Assembly (NCBI GenBank): GCA_003427395.1
Contig: BFEA01000305.1
Span: 1,160,399 to 1,197,842, forward strand
Source of the DNA: Chara braunii
Lineage: Eukaryota; Streptophyta; Charophyceae; Charales; Characeae
Length of the DNA: 37,444 nt
Direction: 5' to 3'
A program made the translations under genes and the position numbers. Each line of letters begins with the position of its first letter. The first letter of the stretch is position 1. Of the stretch, positions 9,325 through 18,798 are shown piece after piece. Under the pieces are notes generated by a model. The model had not been told where the DNA came from. It worked only from the letters and a program-made list of their open reading frames with translations, and ran no database searches.

Positions 9325-10334
9325 TCGATCTTTCCTGCTGGATTGGCTAGGTGAGGGAACTGAGGTGCGTACCCTGGAGCAGGCGGGGCAGGTAAGAGCG
9401 GAAATGATGTGGGGGCCGGCCGAGAAGAGGCCGGGTTAGGCTTGATTAGCCTACTCATTATTTGTTCCGTCCGTTCCATATGAGCGGCCTGCATTTGGAT
9501 CAGGTTGCATATCCATTCGGACTGCTTGGTAGTGGCCATATGGATCATCTAGGCAAGGTGTAAGTTGGTTATGGCCGGCGAGGGAGGTTCGGGGGAGATT
9601 TCGCTTTTAACGGCTGCGATCGATTGATTCACCGGGGGAGAGGAAGAAGAAGCAGGCGGGATATCAGAAACGATCCCGCCGGGAAGGTCATGGTCGGGGC
9701 GGGGATAAAACCGTTCGACCGCCTGCAGCCATGATCGCTTTTTAGCCGTTACATCCCGTATGGTATCTGTAATGTCTTCGTCTCCCTGGATGATATACTT
9801 TTTTGTATCAGCCAGGTCCAGTTCCAATGCTTTAGCAATGATAGCCGATAACTGGTGTGTTTTCAGCGGGACCTTTTTCTGCAGTTTGCCTTTCAATGCC
9901 GGACTTCGTAGATGATCGATGAACAAATCTCGAGCGGATTTCTCGTCTCGCCCGGATTTGTCCAGCATGGTTTGAAATCGATCGACGAAATCGGGCAACA
10001 ATTCCCCTGGTCCTTGTGGCCGATTTTTTAGCACGTACCAAGCAGCATCTTCACTGACCGTATCGAATCGAGCCAAGAAGGCTTGCTTGAAAGTATCCCA
10101 ATTTACCCACGTATGTTTTCTAAACCAGTCATGCGACGTATTGCGGAGTAGCAATGTTAGAACGCGAGGAAGATCAGTTGCGCTGTAGTTTTGAGCTTCT
10201 ACAGCTTCCAGCCAAGCCTCAGGATGGGTATGATTAGGGAAGAAACGGACGGGGGCGGGGATGCTAACGATCACCCTAGTACCGTCCACCATTGGTGCCA
10301 CGGGTGCCGCCGCACGAGACTGAGATCGGGTCAC
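9237..10334 (-). pseudogene. gag: Ty3/gypsy gag (capsid) with a TAG stop
   Basis: Gag forms the virus-like particle that packages element RNA. The ATG at 10332-10334 is chosen because it opens the first long frame, about 80 bases after the primer-binding site. The first 261 codons contain the retrotransposon gag core: HPEAWLEAVEAQ, then LLRNTSHDWFRKHTWVNWDT and FKQAFLARFD (residues 37-91), followed by helical segments such as LFIDHLRSPALKGKLQKKVP. A TAG at 9549-9551 interrupts it. The same frame then continues through a Pro/Ala-rich hinge to the start of the zinc knuckle, where the frame is lost and the protease ORF takes over one base offset. A second, more degraded gag of the same family lies at 13590-14050, which supports the identification. 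Confidence 0.9.
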
Positions 10335-10415
10335 GGGGCGATCCCGACGAGCTAGTTGAGGGCCTCTCCTACCTCTCGCCAGTTCGACTTACTATCATCA
10401 GAACCGACACATGTC

Positions 10416-10428
10416 GGCTCCGATACCA
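10416..10428 (-). promoter_or_regulatory. Primer-binding site, initiator-Met tRNA type
   Basis: On the minus strand this reads TGGTATCGGAGCC. It differs at one position from the TGGTATCAGAGCC commonly complementary to the 3' end of plant initiator-Met tRNA. It lies about 80 bases before the gag ATG, as expected. A short inverted repeat (CCGACA/TGTCGG, about 10403-10416) abuts it. The expected terminal CA of the LTR is not immediately adjacent, so the exact LTR boundary is uncertain. A degenerate equivalent is visible at about 14233-14245 in the second element. Confidence 0.6.
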
Positions 10429-10948
10429 ACCTCACGCCCTGTGCTATCTTTCGTTCGGAGTGTTAGGCGTGCAGAAAAAGGCCCAGAAAAACAGCAAGAT
10501 GGGGTGTGCCAAGGATTTTTAGAAATTGAGTGTGGGGACACAGATGGAACTGAAATCCCCCGTGTTAGTCCAATGAAGAAAGTCGATTGTTTTCGCGCGT
10601 CGCAGAATGTGCGCGCGGGCACGGCGCGAAAAGAGAAAAATCCAAATTCAATCCAAAAAGTATTGTCGGGCTTCCCACCGAGCTACAGCCCGACGTTTAG
10701 AACGGAAAGGCTTAGGCACACTCCTCGTGTCTCATTTTCGTATCAAATCTCATTGTCGTTCGATGGTCAGTTCCGAGTCCGACGTGGATGGTCTCAGCCG
10801 CGTGGCTCTTTCTTTATGCTCGTTTTCACTCCGCACACGGTAGTGGAAACCCCTGGATTCGTAGCGCTTAAGACGCTGGCATTCGGTGCATAGAGTGCGC
10901 CGCCAATGGGGTTCCACTGCCGTCCACGGGATGACGATCAACTCATTG

Positions 10949-10951
<3 letters not shown>

Positions 10952-10984
<33 letters not shown>
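10952..10984. repeat. (GA)n microsatellite at left edge of gap
   Basis: A pure GA dinucleotide run leads directly into the N gap. The ORFs across it are artefacts. Confidence 0.95.
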
Positions 10985-11014
10985 NNNNNNNNNNNNNNNN
11001 NNNNNNNNNNNNNN
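10985..11014. other. Assembly gap (30 N)
   Basis: A run of N lies between a GA tract and misplaced sequence. The true gap size is unknown. Confidence 0.98.
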
Positions 11015-11109
11015 CACAGTCCGTCGCCTCGCACCGGCCAACTACGACCCAAAGTCGTCATCCTACTTAGCTTTATTAGGCAAGGTAGATTCGGTCGTAT
11101 TCCATCGAC
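11015..11109. other. Misplaced 95-bp copy of 16110-16204
   Basis: The 95 bases are identical by eye to 16110-16204 and stop exactly where the mate-pair adapter begins. Divergence of other repeats in this window is tens of percent. Exact identity with a breakpoint at an adapter therefore points to a chimeric mate-pair read and not a biological duplication. The distance of about 5 kb between the two sites suits a mate-pair library. Confidence 0.85.
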
Positions 11110-11147
11110 CTGTCTCTTATACACATCTAGATATGTATAAGAGAGAG
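11110..11147. other. Nextera mate-pair junction adapter left in the assembly
   Basis: The first half is CTGTCTCTTATACACATCT, the Tn5 mosaic-end adapter. It is followed at once by its reverse complement with two mismatches (11129-11147). Two mosaic ends in this head-to-head arrangement are the junction adapter used in Nextera mate-pair circularisation. It is synthetic sequence, not genomic. Translations across it give the familiar contaminant peptide SYTHLD. Confidence 0.95.
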
Positions 11148-11148
11148 A

Positions 11149-11153
<5 letters not shown>

Positions 11154-11231
<78 letters not shown>
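11154..11231. repeat. (GA)n microsatellite
   Basis: About 39 GA units directly follow the synthetic adapter. The length may be an assembly product. Confidence 0.95.
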
Positions 11232-11235
<4 letters not shown>

Positions 11236-11516
11236 AATCCGCGGCTCAAGTTTAGTGAGCCAGCGTGACGTCGATCCCAGTCGCCTTGTTTCTCGAGGCC
11301 GCCTCGTGGTTCGGCTGGTGATGTCGGACAACATAAGGCAGATGGCATGCGCAGTGCATTCAGAGCTACAGATCTAAACACTCTTGCATTCTCGGACAAA
11401 ATCCCGACGACAATCGTCTAATCAATGCCAAAGAGATGCGCATTTCCATACATTCATTCACTGTGAAAGATGCGAAAAACGAGCCATGCACAGGAAAAGG
11501 TGGATTGCTTGCACAG

Positions 11517-13036
11517 TACACACGCATCCATCGTTCACAAGACAAGAAGACGGGGTCCTTGCGCGGAAGGATTACCCAGGAAACTAATGGAAGAGTTCCG
11601 GAAGAAGTTCTTTCACGCAAGGAAAGCATACAAATTCATACTCATCCAGAGGAGGGAAAGAGAGAGAAGGAGAGAAGCATCGAGACACATCATTATTCAA
11701 AGATAGAGGAGAAGGGGAAGGTGACGGGGGGAGAGTCGAGATAGGAGATGAAGCAACCCAAAAGAAGGAAGTTCAGCGTTGTCAGAGACAAAGATCCGCA
11801 ACAACAAAGGCGCATTCGCCGTTAATTCCAATATGGCCCCCGGCCAATAACTCACTGAACTTCAATCATCGATCCTCATACCCGCACCGACGATCCCGGT
11901 CGTCGCGTGCTAACTCCCATCACTGCGATCGTCACCCCGCTGTCGTAGACTCGACACGGTTCGCCCAGATCCCACAGTCCGTCGTGGCGATCCAGCGCAC
12001 AACCGACCAGCCTACCGTCAGCCCGACAGGACTTTCCGACTCGCACCAAACACTCTGCCTAGCCACTGCTTCCCGGAAGCTGGCTTGAGAGTCGAGAACG
12101 TAAGAGAGATTTGCGGACGCGCTTGCGGGTTTTATAGTTGCGACAGGGGAGATAGAAGGGGGAGAAAACGACGGGAAAGCTGAGGTGTAAGAGGAGAAGC
12201 AGGAGGANAANACTTTGAGAAGAATGCTCTACGAACGCCATNTTGATCCCTCGAAACTCAAGGTTCAACCAATCAGATTCGCCACGCAATAGGAAGGTCC
12301 TATTGATCCACGCACGTGATTGGCGAGCGGGAGTTATCGATGGATTGACCGGGCGTCGTGCGCCAGACTCAGAGGGTGAGGGGAGAAAAGGCGCGAGAAG
12401 TGGTGTAAGACGGGTCCAAGATTCAGATGATCAAGAAAGGAAAAGGGGCGCGCAAAGAGCAAGGTGGGAGAGGGAGAGAGAGAAAGAAAACAGTTACGGG
12501 GCGAGAGAAAGAGGAGGGAGAAGGGGAAAGGAGCGCGGGAAGGAGCGATGCGGGGGACAGAGAGGAGAAAGCTTTTCACGCGAGGCGCCGTCAACAAAAA
12601 GAGAGAAAAAGGCACCGAAACAGTTACAGCCTAATTCAAAATCAAAATCACCATATCGGCGCGAGAAAGAGTGACGCGGGAAACCAAATCCTATGCCTAT
12701 TCGTATTCGCACAAAATTCCGAGAGTTTTCCCCGACGCGACCAAGAACATTCACACACACGAAAAGGACACGTCGATGTTCCGCTTATCTCGGAATTCCC
12801 AACTGCCGAGCCCAATTCCTAGTGCGCTCGCTAAGGCGCACGTAATTTCCCATGTATTTTCCGAATTGCAGAAAGGAAAAGCAGAACCCGAGAGTCGAAA
12901 AAGCTTTCCGAAAGATGGGAGTCAGGAACGCGGTACCCAAAATCAAGAAAACGAAACGGGGTTCTTATGGGGTTGGTATGATACAAGCAAAAAGGGGTAT
13001 GAAAGATAGCACGGGTTCGGGAAGTGGTTCGTCACA
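11517..13036 (-). repeat. Right (5') LTR of the Ty3/gypsy element, checked part
   Basis: This is the direct partner of 1-1520. On the minus strand it starts TGTGACGAACC at 13036, and the left copy ends at the corresponding base at 1520. Beyond these points the two sequences diverge completely, which fixes the right LTR edge. As the 5' LTR it should contain the element promoter, but no TATA box can be assigned confidently. Ns at 12208, 12211 and 12242 match Ns in the left copy one for one. Divergence between the copies is several percent in places, which suggests an old insertion. Confidence 0.85.
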
Positions 13037-13213
13037 AGCACAGGCATTGGTCCTGCTGGCATGGTCCTTGATTCTGCCGGCTGTCCCCTGGCCAGTATGG
13101 CCTACCTGGAGGTCGAGAGCAGCCCCCGCATGTTCTCTCATGAACACGACTCTGGCTGCTACGGGGCTCCCTGTATGACTATAATTAGTAGTAGTGGTAG
13201 GTACGTACCGTAA
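13037..13213 (+). other. Exon-like open stretch abutting the LTR end
   Basis: Immediately right of the LTR edge one plus-strand frame is open for 58 codons and ends at TAA 13211-13213. The base composition changes sharply, from GC-balanced here to AT-rich after 13200. The reading looks like ordinary globular protein (for example AGCPLASMAYLEVESS, then HEHDSGCYGAPC). It contains a good splice-donor match, AG|GTACGT, at 13200/13201. There is no start codon context, and any upstream exon would be cut by the element. I do not recognise the family. It may be a fragment of a host gene that the element landed in or carried. The opposite-strand ORF at 13159-13524 is AT-rich and probably spurious. Confidence 0.35.
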
Positions 13214-13589
13214 GGTGAAATTAAGAGAAGATTGTAGCTTACTGTTAAATAATTAAAAAAAAAAATCTGGTTGTTAGGACCGGGAAAAATGTGATGCATC
13301 CATCTGATAATGTAGACTGCATATAGACATATTGACACTATTGTCTGTTTCTTTTTTTTGTTTGTTTCGATATCGATTTTATTCAAACTGCTAGCATCAA
13401 GTCGTAATGATTCAGACCAAGCCCACAATGACAACTTCTTCCTCATCTGATAGAAGACAAAAGTGGTCAGGAACAAAAAGCGGAATTCCATGTATTTAAA
13501 AGTTGATCGTTTGAACATGGTCACAAAGCTTAGCCTCTTTCTCTACAAGAGTACCGCAGAGAAGTGCACCAGTGATGGTGACTGCGAAT
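13214..13589. other. AT-rich interval without a gene
   Basis: The interval contains A and T runs near 13255 and 13350 and no supported coding signal. If 13037-13200 is an exon, this would be intron. Its right end grades into the gag remnant. Confidence 0.5.
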
Positions 13590-14050
13590 GTTGAGTAATT
13601 TACACAAAGTCGGATATAAATGGTAATAGACACTTTGACTGAATATGCTAAGTGTGCATGATCTACATGTGAGGTATGCTTCAACAACTTACATTGCATG
13701 GTGTTGCGTCTCAACCCATCGATGAACATATCGCAGCTCGTCGTTCGTCTCTTTTAAGACTCGATAAGAAGATGGTCGAGCTGACTGCGATAATCCCAAA
13801 TGGACTCAAGGGGCTTTAACACTCGATCCTTAATCATAGAAAAGACTATTTCTGGGTAAATGCAATCAAACCGATCGAACAAAGTCTTTTCAGGGTCATG
13901 GACGCTTGTCCACGAGTAGTTCTCAAACCAGTAGTGCGTCACTCCTCCCATTTGTCCAACTATGTTCGTTTGAGTTTCTCCTTATGCGTATCGTTGTGCT
14001 CGGAGGGTAGCGAATCATGCCTTTGAAAGATGATGCTTCGGATCAAACAA
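13590..14050 (-). pseudogene. gag (remnant): Degraded gag of a second, related Ty3/gypsy element
   Basis: On the minus strand the reading HYWFENYSWTSVHD...LFDRFD (13951-13754) aligns with HDWFRKHTWVNWD...FLARFD of the gag at 10334-9549. The same frame then passes a stop at 13754 into FIDGLRRNTMQCKLLKHTS, which aligns with FIDHLRSPALKGKLQKKVP. Upstream (13952-14050) a weaker resemblance to the gag N-terminus continues through more stops. The degenerate primer-site region follows at the expected distance to the right. The remnant therefore has the same orientation as the main element and is much more decayed. Nothing of its pol is visible to the left, where the main element's LTR and the exon-like stretch lie. 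Confidence 0.7.
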
Positions 14051-14189
14051 ATAAAGAGTGGGAGGGGTGACGGGGGCTTGCGGGGTTTACACCTCAACAT
14101 GATCATCATCCTGTTGCTGATTGACATTCATCTTGCCGGATAAACTTGCAGTCAATCATTCACGACACGGATTCACCAAATCGAACTAG

Positions 14190-14450
14190 TAGAACCGATG
14201 CGCATGTCGGTTCTTATAACCGACGCATTTCGACTCCACTATCAACCTCACACCCTGCGGGGCTTCCTGATGGAGGTGGGAGGAGGTCAAAAAGTGCGAA
14301 TTAGGGGGTTCCAAGGATTTTAGGAAAGTGAGTTAGAGTTTTAGGTCAGAACTATAATTGGTCGTATCAATGGTAGGGTATGGAGCTGACGGGAATCTTG
14401 CTTGTCAATCAATCCACACTTTGTCAGAAGGGTAAGTATGCAATTTCATA
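14190..14450 (-). repeat. Degraded primer-site region and LTR end of the second element
   Basis: The stretch containing GACTCCACTATCAACCTCAC resembles 10416-10436 (GGCTCCGATACCAACCTCAC). The following bases share patches such as CCAAGGATTTT with 10505-10530. The small inverted repeat beside it (GTCGGTT/ACCGAC-type) is also paralleled at 10403. This is the leader and LTR end of the second family member. How far its LTR extends rightward cannot be defined. Confidence 0.55.
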
Positions 14451-16027
14451 TCAATTAAGGACCAATTACAAAATTAACGTGAAGCGGTGTTCGTTCGAGT
14501 TCATCGCCACCTGCATTTTCCACGCTAAAACCACCACCACCTCGCTCACTCTTGGAAAAAGTGAAAAACTTTTAGTTTTTCTATTTTCCCGAAAGTTTTC
14601 GGGGGTGGACAGAGGCTCGGCAATAAGGGCCTTATGGGCCCACATGGAATAAAAAGCAAAAAAAAAATGACACTCGTCCGCCATGAAGCCAGGAAGATAA
14701 CAGGAAATGTCATGGAGGACGTATTGCCCATATCAAAACCGATAACGATGTATGTGACTAATCTTGTAGCTACTTTCATTTTTTTATTTTCGTTTTGTTT
14801 TTCTTCTTTTGTTTCGTGACACTGCCCTGCCACCAAGGCAGGGTGCTTTCCATGGGATTTTAACAAACTGTCACGAAGGGCACGCTTATAAAGACTACTA
14901 CTAAGCATGTTCCAACCCGCTTTCCCGTCCTAAATACAATTTCAATTTTTTTCCTTTTCTTATGTCGTGGACTTGATTGTGCCTTTGTTACGCCCTTTCC
15001 GAGCTTCTCTGATGGCACACTCACATAAGTAATGTACTTTTTGTATTAATCTGCTATTATGTCAAAATGGTCTTTTTTTTTTTTTTTTTTTTTTTTATCG
15101 AAGATGCAACGTCGTGCTCTTTATCTTCCCCCCCCCAATAATACCATAAAAAATAATAGGTCGGGACCCATCCTCGACAAACATCGACGAGCAATAAAAA
15201 ACAGGGTTGGCAAAACAGCCCCGAACATAGCGATGGTTTAAACAGTTCAAGGTTATATATGTGATCGCGCAAAGTTTCCACGTGTCGCCTACGGGGCTCA
15301 CAAAGCTCGGAGTCCAACGAGGAGGCTCTCAACCAAATGCCGCGAGCCTTGTACTTCGTCTCACTGTGAGACCGCCATGAGAATCCGTGTTGTTTATAAA
15401 ACTCCATGCACAGACATGTGGAGCAAAAATCGTGGGGTCAACTGGGAGCTATAGCGAACAAGAAGGCGATCACCAGTTCGTGATCGAGGAGGACGGGGGA
15501 ATACGGGGAAATCAGGTTTCGACATCGATGAACTCAAGACCTATGACCACCGCACGACCATCCCGGCTGAAAAAATGATAAAGACCGCGTATGCGAGCAA
15601 TCACACAACAAACATCCAATTTGCACATTTTCATCATGTCCTCATAGGGCATAGGGAGCAAATTAGACAAATAGGGGCACCAAGCAGGCATAAAATGATA
15701 CGACATATTATCCATATTCATATTCATCTATGAAGTTCCATGTATTAGAGAATAATTAAATCAGAATCTTAAATGCACATCAAGAAACAAAGACGAGACA
15801 TACATCCACACATGTTAGACATCATCCAAATTCAATTATGATCGAGATATTAGAGATAAGTCACACATGTGAGGGGATAATACACATTCAATTTTGCAAC
15901 CTGTGCATCTTTATATAGCACAAAAAAACAATGCGAAGTTGAGAACGAAAAAGAAATCAGGCGAGACAAGATAAACTTAAAAAACACACTCAATTATGAC
16001 CCAAAAAGTTTCTAAAATACAACCTGC

Positions 16028-16029
<2 letters not shown>
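14451..16029. other. AT-rich spacer with no supported gene
   Basis: No coding signal is convincing on either strand. Visible features are a 7-bp hairpin (CCCTGCC 14825-14831 with GGCAGGG 14837-14843), a poly-T run near 15071-15097, a poly-C run near 15129, and purine-rich AT DNA up to the CT microsatellite. The longest ORF (15057-15407, minus) begins with random-looking sequence and ends in a lysine run encoded by the poly-T tract. Confidence 0.6.

Positions 16030-16078
<49 letters not shown>
16030..16078. repeat. (CT)n microsatellite
   Basis: An uninterrupted CT run of about 24 units. It is followed by the sequence that was misplaced at 11015-11109. Confidence 0.97.
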
Positions 16079-16082
<4 letters not shown>

Positions 16083-16204
16083 CATAACTCCACTTATGAA
16101 CCCAATACACACAGTCCGTCGCCTCGCACCGGCCAACTACGACCCAAAGTCGTCATCCTACTTAGCTTTATTAGGCAAGGTAGATTCGGTCGTATTCCAT
16201 CGAC

Positions 16205-17210
16205 ACATCAATCTCATAAAATCGCCATCAGCTCGTTGGGTCATCTTAATCCGCTACTCACCTCACAATTGTTGCAGCCTGCTAGTTGTTCCTCTCGATC
16301 GCGCTGTCGAGCGTACGGTCCTCGCAAGGAGAGGGGACCTTCCCAGCCGCGTCACGCGGGATTCGGCAGGGCTTTAGTCGTAGAGCGTTACCGCTCCGAC
16401 CGAATGCGCTAGCCATACCTCTCGCGAACTCCTACGACAGGATAGGGCCACGCGAGGTACAACTTACCTCCACCTACAGGAGCTGTCACCATCCCTTAGG
16501 TAGGTGTATCCCCGCCGAGCTACCATTCCACAATACGAAGGTTTTTACATGCAATCGCAGAGGTGGACCAACCGAGGGCATTTTCTCGTACGCTGTAGCA
16601 TAGGGGGTACGCGCGGTTCCACCCCTCTATGAGACCCATATGCAAGCCGACGCATTGGGGGGCTGAAGTCCCATGCGCGACTCGTCGCCGGTCGACTAGG
16701 ACGCGTCCTTCTTACCATGCGTTACACCACGCCAGAACAAAAAGTCAGATCACTCACACAAAACAAAACACTCCTAGTCCCTTTAGTATCCAAACCATAA
16801 CCTTCAGACACAAAAATGGTTAAGTTTCGCGCGTGAGACTCGGAATAAATATCGTGAGGACACATGCTTACTCATATCAACTAGCCATGTATGAATACCC
16901 AAGCAGTCGCAGTGATGGCATACTATGTAGTACTCATAATCGAGCGGTCCTCGATGATCTCGAGGGTCGCATTCGACACTCAAGTGCTGGCTGACACACG
17001 CCTTGAGGGGTTAATCTCTTGACGTTAAACAACCGCCAAGGCGGTTGAGAACCACACCCTCTTCAACACTCTACAAAGAGTGGGTGGTACAAAGGTTCCG
17101 ACCTTTGGTGGCAGTCAACCCTTACGGCCATGGAGACAAGCTCCATCATCCAGGGTCTGGAGAGAAGTCAAGGATGGCTGTCATGAGCTTCAACGTCCAA
17201 CTATAAAAAA
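16205..17210 (+). repeat. Hairpin-rich family repeat, copy A (left arm)
   Basis: This roughly 1-kb sequence has a diverged inverted copy at 35480-36430 and a partial direct copy at 19510-20145. Shared landmarks include CATGCAATCGCAGAGGTGGA / TGCAATCGCAAAGGTAGATC, GTCGACTAGGACG and AATCCTAGTCCCTTT. The 3' part is a chain of short hairpins: CAACCGCC/GGCGGTTG at 17030-17047, CACTCT/AGAGTG at 17067-17082, and AAAGGT/ACCTTT at 17091-17106. No ORF is conserved between copies. An LTR or large-TIR role is possible. With copy C in direct orientation 3 kb away, a non-coding LTR-type element is the simplest idea. Confidence 0.65.
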
Positions 17211-17879
17211 TAACAAGTAAAATCACTCAATAAATAAACAGGCATCCAAGACCCATATTAAATCAGAATTCGGGATAAAATAAAAGAAGGAAAAATAAAC
17301 CCATCAGGTATGAAGATCGTGTGACACATGGTTGTTATTCTCACTGCCTCCAAAGTAAGGTTCGTACACAGGCTCCAAAATACTGACTTGCATAAACACA
17401 TGCACATACGAAAGTCACATTGCCATACACCAATGTTAACTTTACTGTTCCCTGTAACTCACTCTACACCTCTCACACTCAAGCTCCGATCATTGTCAAA
17501 CTTTCCATAAAAACCCATCAATTCTTTATAATGACCATTAAAAGAAGTCTGGTTAAAACCTTTAAAGAAACATATCAAATCTCAGGGCTAAGGCATCAAG
17601 TTGAGGTACAGGTATAAACAAAGTTGTGTCCTGAGCCAATAAACCGACGATTAACCAACCGACCTGTTATCAAAAGATAAGAAAAGACGATCCTCGTAGG
17701 ATCGGGATGAACTAGTCAGATCTTGAATCATAAATGGCCAAGAAGGACATGTTACACAACACAGGCCAAATCCCTTATACTTGTGATTTAAGTGTACGGA
17801 GATTAAATCCCTTTATCACATCTTACTCAAAATCTCATAAGACTGAATTTTAAATCTATCTCTCATATGGACCTTAGAG
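17211..17879. other. Interval without a gene between copy A and the GGCAGC array
   Basis: AT-rich sequence without conserved frames or clear repeats. It corresponds in position to about 34650-35470 in the right arm. Confidence 0.5.
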
Positions 17880-18460
17880 AATAAGAAAAATTATGGCAGC
17901 ATCTTCCCTATAAAAGGTGGATTGCCAAGACTTCTCCTACCAGAATATAATCTAACTCTTAAAAACTAAGAAAATTTCGGCAGCGCTTCCCGTAAGAAAA
18001 ATATATTTTCAAAATTTATACAAAGCTCAGTATTAAACTTAGAAATAAACATGACTTCACAAAATTAAATTTTGTCTAACTTCCCGATTTAGTAAAAATT
18101 TGGGCAGCAATTCTCATAGAAAGGTAGAATTTTCATATTTTAACTAAGTCAGATATAAACTCAGACAAAAGTTAAACTTTGAAAGTCAAAATTTGACTAC
18201 CTCCTTGGTTTGGTAGAAATTTTGGCAGCGCTTCCTTTAGGAAAAATATCTTTTTAAAATTTGCACAAGGCTGAATATTAAACGCAAAATAAATTATGAC
18301 TTCACAATTTCGGCAGCACTTCCCCTAAAAAGGTAGTTTTCCCAGATTTTAACTAAGTTAGATATGAACTCAGACAAAAGTTTGAACTTTGAAAGTCAAA
18401 ATTTGACTAACTCATTCGTTTTGTAAAAATTTTGGCAGCACTTCCAGTAGGAAGAGTAAC
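17880..18460 (+). repeat. Degenerate tandem array with GGCAGC(A/G)CTTCC motifs
   Basis: GGCAGC occurs at 17895, 17979, 18103, 18223, 18311 and 18433, with spacings of 84, 124, 120, 88 and 122. Each is usually followed by CTTCC-N4-GGAA-type small palindromes and preceded by AAATTT(C/T). Longer blocks such as CTCAGACAAAAGTT...GAAAGTCAAAATTTGACTA also recur. The motif appears reverse-complemented at about 34430-34660 in the right arm and once at 22636. No coding potential is seen. Confidence 0.7.
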
Positions 18461-18798
18461 TTTCCAAAATTTATACAGAGCCATGTAAAATAAATGATCC
18501 CAGAAAATGCGAGAACTTGAACTAAGTAAAACTTAACTTAGAAAATACAGGAATTGAACCAACTCCTATGGCTTCAACACGTGGTGAACACTAACAGACT
18601 ACCCAACTAAGCAACAAAAATAGATAGGGCTTTCAAAAAGCAAGGCATTGCTACCAAACATGTCATGTCAACAATTCATTTAACCAGTTCAAAACTTTCA
18701 TCTTGTATCTTATTTAGTTAATTTTTCACTTTCTAAGTTGTTCTCAGTCACAAGAAGAAGAGTCAGACCTTTGTCAACAAGCAAAAACCGATTGACTT

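Larger units (their letters stand above)
10429..11516 (-). repeat. Probable 3' part of the right (5') LTR, disturbed by assembly
   Basis: This interval lies between the primer-binding site and the part of the LTR that can be checked against the left copy, so I infer it belongs to the right LTR. Its partner would lie left of the window. It contains two GA microsatellites, an N gap and misjoined mate-pair sequence (about 10949-11231), so its true length and content are unknown. Part of 10440-10540 resembles 14260-14360 beside the second element's primer site, which supports family membership. No gene is seen. Confidence 0.5.

Noticed and set aside
10750-11399. ORFs across the GA tracts with a SYTHLD peptide
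   Set aside because: They translate sequencing adapter and microsatellite sequence.
13159-13524. 121-codon minus ORF
   Set aside because: AT-rich Phe/Leu/Ile/Lys composition and overlap with the exon-like stretch on plus. Probably chance.
14825-14843. Rho-independent terminator-like hairpin
   Set aside because: The context is eukaryotic spacer with no gene ending there. It is only a short palindrome.
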